A stretch of 64,000 nucleotides of DNA from CAZRKC01 sp964600665 (GTDB lineage: Bacteria > Bacillota > SLNR01), in contig CAZRKC010000003.1 of assembly GCA_964600665.1 (NCBI GenBank), positions 1 through 64,000 on the forward strand. Reading direction: 5' to 3'. The notes under the pieces were generated by a model. That model was not told the DNA's origin and searched no databases. It saw only the letters and a list, made by a program, of their open reading frames with translations. The position numbers and the translations under genes are program-made. Positions 50,511 to 59,539 of the stretch are shown in pieces (the first letter of the stretch is position 1; each line of letters begins with the position of its first letter).

Positions 50511-53500
50511 ATGGCAAACTACATCGAATCGACAGCCAGTGCAAAACGGTTCAGCTTCGCAAAAATCGATGAAGTCCTGCAAATGCCCAATCTGATTGAG
50601 ATCCAGAAGAATTCGTACGATTGGTTTCTCAAAGAAGGGCTCCGGGATACATTCCGGGATATTTCACCGATCCAGGATTTTACCGGAAACCTGGTTCTGG
50701 AATTCACCGATTACAGTCTGGGCGAACCCAAGTATGTCGTGGATGAATGTAAAGAAAGAGACGTGAACTACAGCGCCCCCTTAAAAGTCAGAGCGCAACT
50801 CATCAATAAAGATACAGGTGAAATCAAAGAGCAGGAAGTCTACATGGGGGATTTCCCGTTGATGACGGATAGTGGTACCTTCATCATCAATGGAGCTGAA
50901 CGAGTCATCGTCTCCCAGTTGGTCCGCTCCCCGGGGGTCTATTATGGCGAACATATCGACACCTCCGGAAAGCATCTGTTTACCTGTACCATCATCCCCA
51001 ACCGGGGGGCATGGCTGGAGTTTGAGACCGATGCCAACGACATGATCCATGTTCATATCGACCGGACCAGGAAATTACCGGCGACCATCCTGTTGCGAGC
51101 CCTGGGCTATGGCAGCGACCAGGCTGTCCAGGACTTATTTGGCGATGAGGACATCATTGCCCATACTCTGGAAAAAGACAATACCAAATCAGAAGATGAA
51201 GCATTGATCGAAATCTACAAAAGACTGCGACCCGGCGAGCCACCCACTGTGGACAGCGCCCGTTCATTGCTGAATACCCTGTTTTTTGACCCGAAACGAT
51301 ACGACCTGGCTAGTGTGGGTCGCTACAAAATCAATAAGAAACTAAAACTTCGACGGCGGATTTTGAACACACATTTGGTTAATCCATTGGTGGATCCAAC
51401 CACCGGCGAAATCCTTTACGATGCCGGCACTCAGATCGACAAGAAGATGATCGACCGGATGGAAGAATTGGATATCCGGGAAATCGATATCAAGACCCGG
51501 GACGATGTGACGCTGAAAATCATCACCAATGAAGCCTTGCCCACTACCTTCAAAACCATTACTCGGGATGATGTGGTGGCTGCAGTCAGCTATCTACTGA
51601 GCCTGCGCCATGGATTGGGCAATACCGATGACATCGATCATCTGGGGAACCGCCGGTTGCGATCGGTGGGAGAACTCCTCCAGAATCAATTCCGGATCGG
51701 CCTCTCCCGGATGGAACGGGTGGTCAGAGAACGAATGACCATTCAGGATGTGGATGTGATCACTCCGCAGGCGTTGATCAATATTCGCCCGGTAGTGGCG
51801 TCCATCAAAGAGTTTTTCGGCAGCAGTCAGCTGTCTCAGTTTATGGATCAAACCAACCCCTTGGCGGAACTCACCCACAAACGCCGCTTAAGTGCTTTAG
51901 GTCCGGGTGGACTCAGCCGGGAACGGGCGGGGTTTGAAGTCCGTGATGTGCATCACTCTCACTACGGCCGCATCTGTCCCATTGAAACCCCGGAAGGTCC
52001 CAACATCGGACTGATCGGATCCTTGAGTACCTACGGCCGGGTCAATCAGTACGGGTTTATTGAGACGCCTTACCGGCGTGTGGACAAGGACCTTGGCATC
52101 GTCACGACAGACATTGACTACCTGACAGCAGATGAAGAGGACGAATGCGTCATTGCACAGGCCAACGTGTTATTGGAAGAAGACGGCCGGTTCCGGGATC
52201 CAACGGTTACGGTTCGTTTCCAGCATAAGATTTTAGTGGTTCCCACCCACGAAGTGGATTACATGGATGTGTCACCCAAACAGGTGGTCAGTATTGCCAC
52301 TGCGTTGATCCCCTTCCTGGAAAATGATGATGCCAACCGGGCGCTGATGGGTTCCAACATGCAGCGACAGGCGGTACCTTTGCTGCGGACGGATTCCCCC
52401 CTGGTGGGCACCGGCATGGAAGGCAAGGCGGCACAGGATTCCGGTGTGCTGATTCTGGCAAAAAAACCGGGGTATGTGGAAAAAGTCAGCGGTTACGAAG
52501 TCCTGGTGAAAAACGATGATGGTTTCATCGACCGGTATGCCCTTGTCAAGTTCCGCCGATCCAACCAGGGTACCTGTATCAATCAGAAACCCATTGTGAA
52601 AAAAGGACAGCGGATCGAAATCGGACAGGTGATTGCAGACGGTCCCTCCACAGAAGATGGCGAACTGGCGTTAGGCCGCAACGTCCTGGTGGCGTTTATG
52701 CCCTGGGAAGGCTACAACTACGAAGATGCGATCCTGATCAGCGAAAAGCTGGTGAAAGAAGATATTTTCACCTCCATCCACATCGAAGAATATGAAGCAG
52801 ATGCCCGGGACACTAAATTGGGTCCGGAAGAAATCACCCGGGACATTCCCAATGTCGGGGAAGAGATCCTTAAGGATCTGGATGGCCGTGGCATTATCCG
52901 GGTGGGTGCAGAAGTGCGTCCCGGAGATATCCTGGTGGGGAAAGTCACCCCCAAAGGAGAGACCGAACTCACTGCAGAAGAACGCCTGCTTCGGGCCATT
53001 TTCGGTGAAAAAGCGCGGGAAGTGCGGGACACATCCTTGCGAGTCCCCCATGGTGAAAGCGGAATCGTGGTGGATGTGAAAGTATTTACCCGGGATAACG
53101 GCGACGAACTGGTACCGGGTGTGAATCAACTGGTACGGGTGTACATCGCACAGAAACGAAAGATATCCGAAGGCGACAAAATCGCCGGCCGCCACGGAAA
53201 CAAGGGTGTCATTGCCCGAATTCTGCCGGAGCAGGATATGCCGTTTATGCCGGATGGGACACCGGTGGAAATCGTCCTGAATCCGATGGGGGTTCCCTCC
53301 CGGATGAATATCGGTCAGATTCTGGAGACCCACCTGGGATGGGCTGCCCGTGTCATGGGCATGAAAATGGCCACCCCCGTATTTGACGGACCCACCGAGT
53401 TGGAAGTCCTGGACGAACTGAAGAAAGCCGGATTACCGGAAAATGGCAAGATCCAATTGTATGACGGCCGCACCGGTGAACCCTTTGATAATCAGGTCAC

Positions 53501-54269
53501 TGTCGGCTATGTATATATGTTGAAACTGGCGCATTTGGTGGATGACAAGATTCATGCCCGGTCCACGGGCCCGTACTCCTTGGTCACCCAGCAGCCTTTG
53601 GGCGGGAAAGCCCAGTTCGGTGGACAGCGATTCGGGGAAATGGAAGTGTGGGCGCTGGAAGCGTATGGTGCCAGCTACACCCTCCAGGAACTCCTGACCG
53701 TTAAATCCGATGATGTGGTGGGTCGGGTCAAGACTTACGAAGCCATCGTCAAAGGTGAAAATGTTCCTGAACCCGGTGTGCCGGAATCCTTCAAGGTATT
53801 GATCAAGGAACTCCAGAGTCTGGCATTGGATGTGAAGATCCTCACAGAGGATGCCAAAGAGATCGAGATTCGGGAAAGCGATGACGATCCGTCATCAACC
53901 CCCACCTTAGGACTGAATATCGACGGCAATGAATTAGGTGCGGACGACGATGATTACCGGCCGGTCCGCAAGCCGCTACCGCCATTGGTACCGGTGATTC
54001 CTATTGATGATGATGCCGATACCGATTTGGAACTGGAAGACGAAGATTTGGATGATGAAGACACGGATATGGAAGAAACCCTTGAGTCCGATGAGGAAGT
54101 GGACAGTGAGGCCACTGCAGAAGATGGCAGTCCCCTGACACTGGCCCGGAAGGGGAAAGACCCGGTTCGGGATGAGTTCGAAGGCACCAAGAAGCCGAAA
54201 AAGGCCAAGCAGGACAAGAAACCCAAACGTATTATCCTGTCCGATTACGAAGATGAGGAAATCGAATGA
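50511..54269 (+). CDS. rpoB: RNA polymerase beta subunit, with long charged C-terminal tail
   Basis: A 1252-residue beta subunit. The rifampicin region (residues about 435-475, GSSQLSQFMDQTNPLAELTHKRRLSALGPGG) has the sensitive residues Asp, His and Ser. DVHHSHYGRICPIETPEG and the GRHGNKGV, MPFMPDGTPVEIVLNP motifs follow. The normal C-terminus ends about residue 1120. After it come about 130 extra residues: first Asp/Glu-rich (DDDADTDLELEDEDLDDEDT), then a Lys-rich end (KKPKKAKQDKKPKR). This tail is unusual and may be an interaction or charge-buffer segment. Start: ATG with a weak GGGGGA about 7 bases upstream. Confidence 0.96.
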   Translation: MANYIESTASAKRFSFAKIDEVLQMPNLIEIQKNSYDWFLKEGLRDTFRDISPIQDFTGNLVLEFTDYSLGEPKYVVDECKERDVNYSAPLKVRAQLINKDTGEIKEQEVYMGDFPLMTDSGTFIINGAERVIVSQLVRSPGVYYGEHIDTSGKHLFTCTIIPNRGAWLEFETDANDMIHVHIDRTRKLPATILLRALGYGSDQAVQDLFGDEDIIAHTLEKDNTKSEDEALIEIYKRLRPGEPPTVDSARSLLNTLFFDPKRYDLASVGRYKINKKLKLRRRILNTHLVNPLVDPTTGEILYDAGTQIDKKMIDRMEELDIREIDIKTRDDVTLKIITNEALPTTFKTITRDDVVAAVSYLLSLRHGLGNTDDIDHLGNRRLRSVGELLQNQFRIGLSRMERVVRERMTIQDVDVITPQALINIRPVVASIKEFFGSSQLSQFMDQTNPLAELTHKRRLSALGPGGLSRERAGFEVRDVHHSHYGRICPIETPEGPNIGLIGSLSTYGRVNQYGFIETPYRRVDKDLGIVTTDIDYLTADEEDECVIAQANVLLEEDGRFRDPTVTVRFQHKILVVPTHEVDYMDVSPKQVVSIATALIPFLENDDANRALMGSNMQRQAVPLLRTDSPLVGTGMEGKAAQDSGVLILAKKPGYVEKVSGYEVLVKNDDGFIDRYALVKFRRSNQGTCINQKPIVKKGQRIEIGQVIADGPSTEDGELALGRNVLVAFMPWEGYNYEDAILISEKLVKEDIFTSIHIEEYEADARDTKLGPEEITRDIPNVGEEILKDLDGRGIIRVGAEVRPGDILVGKVTPKGETELTAEERLLRAIFGEKAREVRDTSLRVPHGESGIVVDVKVFTRDNGDELVPGVNQLVRVYIAQKRKISEGDKIAGRHGNKGVIARILPEQDMPFMPDGTPVEIVLNPMGVPSRMNIGQILETHLGWAARVMGMKMATPVFDGPTELEVLDELKKAGLPENGKIQLYDGRTGEPFDNQVTVGYVYMLKLAHLVDDKIHARSTGPYSLVTQQPLGGKAQFGGQRFGEMEVWALEAYGASYTLQELLTVKSDDVVGRVKTYEAIVKGENVPEPGVPESFKVLIKELQSLALDVKILTEDAKEIEIRESDDDPSSTPTLGLNIDGNELGADDDDYRPVRKPLPPLVPVIPIDDDADTDLELEDEDLDDEDTDMEETLESDEEVDSEATAEDGSPLTLARKGKDPVRDEFEGTKKPKKAKQDKKPKRIILSDYEDEEIE

Positions 54270-54348
54270 TCGGGCATCCGGTGAGGTTTGGAGAACCACC
54301 GGATTGCAAAAGGCTTTGGACTGAAAACGAATGAAGGGGGATAAGCCT

Positions 54349-57300
54349 TTGCTGGAACTGAACAATTTTGACTCAATCAAGATCGGATTGGCTTCACCGG
54401 AACAGATCCGCGAGTGGTCAAAAGGTGAGGTCAAAAAACCGGAAACCATCAACTACCGGACACTGAAACCCGAGCGGGAAGGGCTGTTTTGTGAAAAAAT
54501 CTTTGGCCCCACCCGGGACTGGGAGTGCCATTGCGGTAAATACAAACGGGTTCGATATAAAGGGATCATCTGCGATCGCTGCGGTGTGGAAGTGACCCGC
54601 TCAAAGGTCCGCCGTGAACGGCTGGGCCACATTGAGTTAGCCGCATCTGTTTCCCACATCTGGTATTTCAAAGGGATTCCCAGCCGGATCGGGTTGCTGT
54701 TGGATATGTCTCCGCGTTCCCTGGAGCGGGTGCTGTATTTTGCTGCATATATCGTCACAGATCCGGGCAGCAACACCTCACTCGTGAAAAAACAACTGTT
54801 AAGTGAAGCTGAATACCGGGAAAGCCGGGAGAAATTTGGTAATGCCTTCAAAGCCGGCATGGGTGCCGAGTTCGTACGTGTGCTGTTAGCAGAAATTGAT
54901 CTGGAAAAGCTCTCAAATGAACTGCGAAAAGAACTGCGGGAAGTGACCGGCCAACGGAAAGTCCGGGCGATCCGCCGTTTGGAAGTGGTGGAAGCCTTCC
55001 GGAAGTCAGAAACCCGGCCGGAATGGATGATTTTAGATGTGATCCCCGTGATTCCGCCGGAATTACGACCCATGGTGCAATTAGACGGTGGCCGCTTTGC
55101 CACCTCCGACTTAAATGACCTCTACCGCCGGGTGATCAACCGGAATAACCGGTTGAAACGACTCCTGGATCTGGGTGCACCGGACATCATCGTTCGCAAT
55201 GAAAAGCGGATGCTGCAGGAAGCTGTGGATGCCCTCATCGATAACGGGCGTCGCGGTCGACCGGTGACCGGGCCTGGTAACCGACCCTTAAAATCCCTCA
55301 GCGATATGCTTAAAGGCAAACAGGGACGTTTCCGCCAGAATCTGCTGGGCAAGCGGGTGGACTACTCCGGCCGATCCGTCATCGTGGTGGGGCCGCGTTT
55401 GAAACTCCATCAGTGCGGGTTACCCAAAGAAATGGCGCTGGAACTCTTTAAACCCTTTGTGATGAAACAGCTGGTTAAACAGAATCTGGCCCATAACATC
55501 AAAAGCGCCAAGCGCATGGTGGAACGGGTCCGACCAGAAGTATGGGATGTACTGGAAGATGTGATCAAGGAACATCCGGTGCTCTTGAACCGGGCACCGA
55601 CCTTGCATCGACTGGGGATCCAGTCTTTTGAACCGGTTTTAGTTGAAGGCCGGGCGATTCAGATCCATCCCCTTGTCTGCACTGCATACAACGCAGACTT
55701 CGATGGTGACCAGATGGCGGTGCATGTGCCGTTGTCAGCGGAAGCACAGGCAGAAGCCCGGATCCTGATGCTGTCAACCCATAATATATTGAACCCCAAA
55801 GACGGCAAGCCTGTGACCACACCCACGCAGGATATGGTCATCGGTTGTTATTACCTGACCCTGGCGGAAGATGAACATGTTCCCAAGCTCGGCGCACTGG
55901 CGTCCATGGATTATGTCCATCCGGAAACCGGCGAGATCTTGGTAGCAAAAGAAGAGCGCTTGAACATGGATACCCTGGAGCGACTGGCTGCGGCCGGCAT
56001 CCAGGTGGATGTCAAGTCCATCCCCTTCTTTACCAGCACCGCCGAAGCCTTGATGGCGTATGCGAATCACGATATCAGCCTCCACCAGCATCTGATGGTG
56101 ATCTATGAAGGTGCGAACAAACATACCACTGTGGGCCGGCTGATCTTTAATGAAGTACTGCCGCCGGAACTCCGGTATGTGAACCGGGCGGTGGATAAAA
56201 AGGCATTGGGGAATATCATTTCCGAATCGTTCCGTCTCTTTGGTAGTGTATTGACTGCCAAGGTGCTGGACGGGATCAAGGAACTGGGCTTTAAATATGC
56301 CACCCAGGCCGGGATCACCATCGCCGTCACGGATATCAAAGTACCTGAAGAGAAAGTCGGGATCCTGGCTGAAGCCGATGCGGATGTGGAACAGATCGAA
56401 TATCAGCATCGACGCGGGCTGATCAATGATGATGAACGGTACAACAAGGTGGTTCAGGTTTGGACCAAAGCCACTGAAGACGTTACTGAAGCACTAAAAG
56501 ATTCTTTTGACCGGTTCAATCCGGTCTATATGATGGCCACATCCGGCGCCCGAGGGAACATCCAGCAGATCCGTCAGCTGGCCGGGATGCGGGGATTGAT
56601 GGCTGACCCGTCTGGCCGGATCATCGATGTACCGATTAAGGCCAATTTCCGCGAAGGGTTGACGGTGTTGGAATACTTCACATCGACCCATGGTGCGCGA
56701 AAAGGATTGGCGGACACGGCGCTGCGAACTGCAGATTCCGGCTACCTGACCCGACGGTTGGTCGATGTTGCCCAGGATGTGATCGTCCGGGAAGAAGACT
56801 GTGGCACCACCAACGGTATCATGGTATCCGAGATCAAAGACGGCTCTGAGACCATCGAGTCATTCTACGACCGGATCGTCGGCCGTATCTGCCTAGATGA
56901 TATCCCGGCACCGGAAGGATCCTATACTCCCAAGCCGGTGGTGACACCTTACGAAGCGTTTTACGAAGATAATCTGGGGAAAGTATCCCATAGTGACTGG
57001 ACCCATCCTGCAACCGGTGAATTGATCATGGAAGTAGGCGACCGGTATACCGAGGACACCATCAAGCTTCTGGATGAAGCCGGATTGTTGCCGGAACCAC
57101 CGGAAGATGAAAATGCCTATATCATCCGGGCTAATCAGGAGATCACCGAAGACATTGCGCGAAAAATCGTGGACGCCGGCATCAAGGAAGTCCGGATCCG
57201 TTCCGTCCTCACCTGTCGTTCCCGTTACGGGATCTGCATTAAATGCTACGGTCGCAATCTGGCTACTGGCGGCATCGTGGAAATCGGGGAAGCCGTGGGT

Positions 57301-58113
57301 ATTGTGGCTGCTCAATCCATCGGTGAACCCGGCACGCAGCTGACCATGCGGACATTCCATACCGGCGGTGTTGCTGGTGACGATATCACCCAGGGTCTCC
57401 CGCGGGTGGAGGAGCTCTTTGAAGCCCGCAAGCCCAAAGGACAGGCCATCATTTCCGAAGTATACGGGCAGATCCATATCGGTGAGAACAAAGGCCGCGT
57501 TGAGATCGAAGTCCGGACAGAAAACAACGAGAACAACCGGGCGTATATGGTTCCCTACGGAGCCCGGATGGTACCGGAAATTAAAGAAGGCAGTTATGTA
57601 GACGCCGGATCTGAATTGACGGAAGGATCCATCAACCCCCACGATCTGTTGAAAATCAAAGGATTGCGGGGCGTGCAGATGTATCTGCTGGATGAAGTCC
57701 AGAAAGTGTACCGACTTCAGGGTGTGGATATCAACGATAAACACATCGAGGTCATGGTCCGGCAGATGCTCCGGAAAGTCAAAGTAGAAGATCCGGGCGA
57801 TACCGATCTTCTCCCCGGTGGCTTAGTGGATATCTTCGATTTCGAAGAAGAAAATGCCCGGGTCATCGCCAATGACGGATTGCCGGCTGCGGCTAAACCC
57901 ATTCTCTTAGGGATCACCAAAGCGTCTCTGGCGACGGATTCGTTCCTGTCGGCAGCATCCTTCCAGGAAACAACCCGGGTGTTGACCGAAGCCGCCATTA
58001 AAGGCAAGATCGATCCTCTCCTGGGACTGAAAGAGAATGTAATCATCGGCAAATTGATCCCGGCTGGAACCGGAATGTCTCGATATCGCAACATCCGGCT
58101 AAAACCGCATTGA
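54349..58113 (+). CDS. rpoC: RNA polymerase beta' subunit
   Basis: A 1254-residue beta' subunit. Zinc-binding CHCGKYKRVRYKGIICDRCG at residues about 65-85, the catalytic NADFDGDQMAVHVPLS (about 448), the bridge and trigger-loop region QIRQLAGMRGLMADPSG, and the second zinc site (CRSRYGICIKCYGR). Start: TTG at 54349 follows AAGGGGG by 9 bases and gives MLELNNFDSIKIGLASPEQI, the usual beginning. The ATG at 54331 has no ribosome binding site and is rejected. The stop is followed by the str operon promoter. Confidence 0.96.
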   Translation: MLELNNFDSIKIGLASPEQIREWSKGEVKKPETINYRTLKPEREGLFCEKIFGPTRDWECHCGKYKRVRYKGIICDRCGVEVTRSKVRRERLGHIELAASVSHIWYFKGIPSRIGLLLDMSPRSLERVLYFAAYIVTDPGSNTSLVKKQLLSEAEYRESREKFGNAFKAGMGAEFVRVLLAEIDLEKLSNELRKELREVTGQRKVRAIRRLEVVEAFRKSETRPEWMILDVIPVIPPELRPMVQLDGGRFATSDLNDLYRRVINRNNRLKRLLDLGAPDIIVRNEKRMLQEAVDALIDNGRRGRPVTGPGNRPLKSLSDMLKGKQGRFRQNLLGKRVDYSGRSVIVVGPRLKLHQCGLPKEMALELFKPFVMKQLVKQNLAHNIKSAKRMVERVRPEVWDVLEDVIKEHPVLLNRAPTLHRLGIQSFEPVLVEGRAIQIHPLVCTAYNADFDGDQMAVHVPLSAEAQAEARILMLSTHNILNPKDGKPVTTPTQDMVIGCYYLTLAEDEHVPKLGALASMDYVHPETGEILVAKEERLNMDTLERLAAAGIQVDVKSIPFFTSTAEALMAYANHDISLHQHLMVIYEGANKHTTVGRLIFNEVLPPELRYVNRAVDKKALGNIISESFRLFGSVLTAKVLDGIKELGFKYATQAGITIAVTDIKVPEEKVGILAEADADVEQIEYQHRRGLINDDERYNKVVQVWTKATEDVTEALKDSFDRFNPVYMMATSGARGNIQQIRQLAGMRGLMADPSGRIIDVPIKANFREGLTVLEYFTSTHGARKGLADTALRTADSGYLTRRLVDVAQDVIVREEDCGTTNGIMVSEIKDGSETIESFYDRIVGRICLDDIPAPEGSYTPKPVVTPYEAFYEDNLGKVSHSDWTHPATGELIMEVGDRYTEDTIKLLDEAGLLPEPPEDENAYIIRANQEITEDIARKIVDAGIKEVRIRSVLTCRSRYGICIKCYGRNLATGGIVEIGEAVGIVAAQSIGEPGTQLTMRTFHTGGVAGDDITQGLPRVEELFEARKPKGQAIISEVYGQIHIGENKGRVEIEVRTENNENNRAYMVPYGARMVPEIKEGSYVDAGSELTEGSINPHDLLKIKGLRGVQMYLLDEVQKVYRLQGVDINDKHIEVMVRQMLRKVKVEDPGDTDLLPGGLVDIFDFEEENARVIANDGLPAAAKPILLGITKASLATDSFLSAASFQETTRVLTEAAIKGKIDPLLGLKENVIIGKLIPAGTGMSRYRNIRLKPH

Positions 58114-58120
58114 TTGCTTA

Positions 58121-58149
58121 TTGACACTAGTTTTTAATGGTGTTAAAAT
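58121..58149 (+). promoter_or_regulatory. Promoter of the L7Ae-rpsL-rpsG-fusA-tuf operon
   Basis: TTGACA (58121-58126), 17 bases, TAAAAT (58144-58149), just past rpoC. Confidence 0.8.
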
Positions 58150-58207
58150 ATTAGAGTGTCTTATTGCGCCCATGGCTTTGATGCAGTTGACCGGGAGGGG
58201 ATAAACG

Positions 58208-58456
58208 ATGCCAGACCGACTGAAATCTGCAAAGAAAAAATTCGTTGGCACAAAACAGACTCTCAAGGCAGTCGAGAACGGAAAAGCGAAGGTGGTCTAC
58301 TATGCCAAAGACGCTGAAGACCATGTGTTGCGACCGCTGTTGAAAGCATGTAAGGAGAAGGCGATCGAAGTGGTGACCGTTGATACCATGCAGCAGCTGG
58401 GAAAAATCTGCGGCATTGAAATCGGTGCTGCGGCTGCCGCCTGGAGCGCGGACTGA
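58208..58456 (+). CDS. L7Ae/L30e/S12e-family ribosomal-like protein (YbxF type)
   Basis: An 82-residue protein of the L7Ae fold, which binds K-turn RNAs: RLKSAKKKFVGTKQTLKAVENGKAKVVYYAKDAEDHVLRPL and VTVDTMQQLGKICGIEIGAAA. In Firmicutes this gene (ybxF) sits between rpoC and rpsL, as here. AGGGGATAAACG precedes the ATG. Role at K-turn RNAs is not essential in B. subtilis. Confidence 0.85.
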   Translation: MPDRLKSAKKKFVGTKQTLKAVENGKAKVVYYAKDAEDHVLRPLLKACKEKAIEVVTVDTMQQLGKICGIEIGAAAAAWSAD

Positions 58457-58466
58457 GGATTGAACA

Positions 58467-58496
58467 CGGCAGGACGGTTTTACCGCCGCCCTGCCG
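58467..58496 (+). other. Hairpin between L7Ae-like gene and rpsL
   Basis: CGGCAGG pairs with CCTGCCG around a GC-rich inner part (ACGG/CCGC). No T-run follows, so it is probably a processing or translation-coupling structure. Confidence 0.4.
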
Positions 58497-58542
58497 GATA
58501 TCACATATTAAATAGGAATGTTTGAGAAAGGAGGTGGATCGT

Positions 58543-58920
58543 GTGCCGACTATCAATCAGCTTGTCAGAGAAGGCAGAGAGACCATTGAAAAGAAATCCA
58601 ATGCACCAGCATTGAAGAACAATCCGCAAAAGAGGGGCGTTTGTACCAGGGTGTATACCACAACGCCGAAGAAGCCCAATTCTGCACTGCGGAAAGTTGC
58701 CAGGGTCAGACTGTCCAATCAAATCGAAGTGACTGCATATATTCCCGGAATCGGACATAATCTGCAGGAGCACTCAGTCGTTCTGGTCCGGGGTGGTAGA
58801 ATAAAAGACTTGCCTGGGGTTCGATATCATATCGTCAGAGGAACTTTGGATTCATCCGGAGTTCAAAATCGTGGACAGGGACGCTCCAAATACGGAACAA
58901 AACGCGCCAAGAAGAAATAA
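58543..58920 (+). CDS. rpsL: 30S ribosomal protein S12
   Basis: A 125-residue S12 (PTINQLVREGR start, TTPKKPNSALRKVARVRL, and GVRYHIVRGTLD). Lys in TPKKPNSA and GHNLQEHS are unmutated, so no streptomycin-resistant change is seen. GTG start at 58543, since GAAAGGAGGTGG lies 7 bases upstream. The longer frame to 58522 is rejected. Confidence 0.95.
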   Translation: MPTINQLVREGRETIEKKSNAPALKNNPQKRGVCTRVYTTTPKKPNSALRKVARVRLSNQIEVTAYIPGIGHNLQEHSVVLVRGGRIKDLPGVRYHIVRGTLDSSGVQNRGQGRSKYGTKRAKKK

Positions 58921-58953
58921 GGATAAGAGATTGCAGAGTAAGGGGGGATAATG

Positions 58954-59424
58954 ATGCCGAGAAGAGGGAATGCTCCCAAGCGTTCTGTGCTAGCCGATCC
59001 AGTCTTTGATAGCAAAACGGTGACTAAATTCATCAACAAGATCATGCTGGATGGCAAACGCAGTATTGCTGAATCCATATTTTACGGAGCCATGGAGCGA
59101 ATTCAAGAAAAAACCAGTAAAGAACCCATCGAAGTGTTCGAACAGGCTTTGAAGAATGTCATGCCGGTTCTGGAAGTCAAAGCACGCCGGGTGGGTGGTG
59201 CCACATATCAGGTGCCTGCCGAAGTTCGACCGGAAAGAAAGATGGCGTTGGCGATCCGATGGATGGTCAACTACAGTCGCGGTCGTGGTGAGAAGACCAT
59301 GATCGAAAGACTGGCCGGAGAGATTATGGATGCAGCCAATGGTGTGGGTGCCTCTGTCAAGAAGCGGGAAGATACCCATAAGATGGCGGATGCCAACCGT
59401 GCTTTTGCCCATTATCGCTGGTAA
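58954..59424 (+). CDS. rpsG: 30S ribosomal protein S7
   Basis: A 156-residue S7 (PRRGNAPKRSVLADPVFDSKTVTKFINKIMLDGKRSIAE, RRVGGATYQVPAEVRPERKMALAIRW). It organises the 3' domain of 16S rRNA. The ATG at 58954 is preferred to that at 58951 because AGGGGGG lies 6 bases before it. Confidence 0.95.
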   Translation: MPRRGNAPKRSVLADPVFDSKTVTKFINKIMLDGKRSIAESIFYGAMERIQEKTSKEPIEVFEQALKNVMPVLEVKARRVGGATYQVPAEVRPERKMALAIRWMVNYSRGRGEKTMIERLAGEIMDAANGVGASVKKREDTHKMADANRAFAHYRW

Positions 59425-59539
59425 TTGATGATACGGGACGGGAACACCCGGTGGTAGACACGACTCGGGCTGGCAGTTGCCCGGGTACCAGAAGCAGCTG
59501 ATGATGCAGGTGCAGTTCTCATTGAAGGAGGAAGCGGAA

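Noticed and set aside
54331..54348. ATG start of rpoC at 54331
   Set aside because: The AAGGGGG site lies inside this extension and points to the TTG at 54349.
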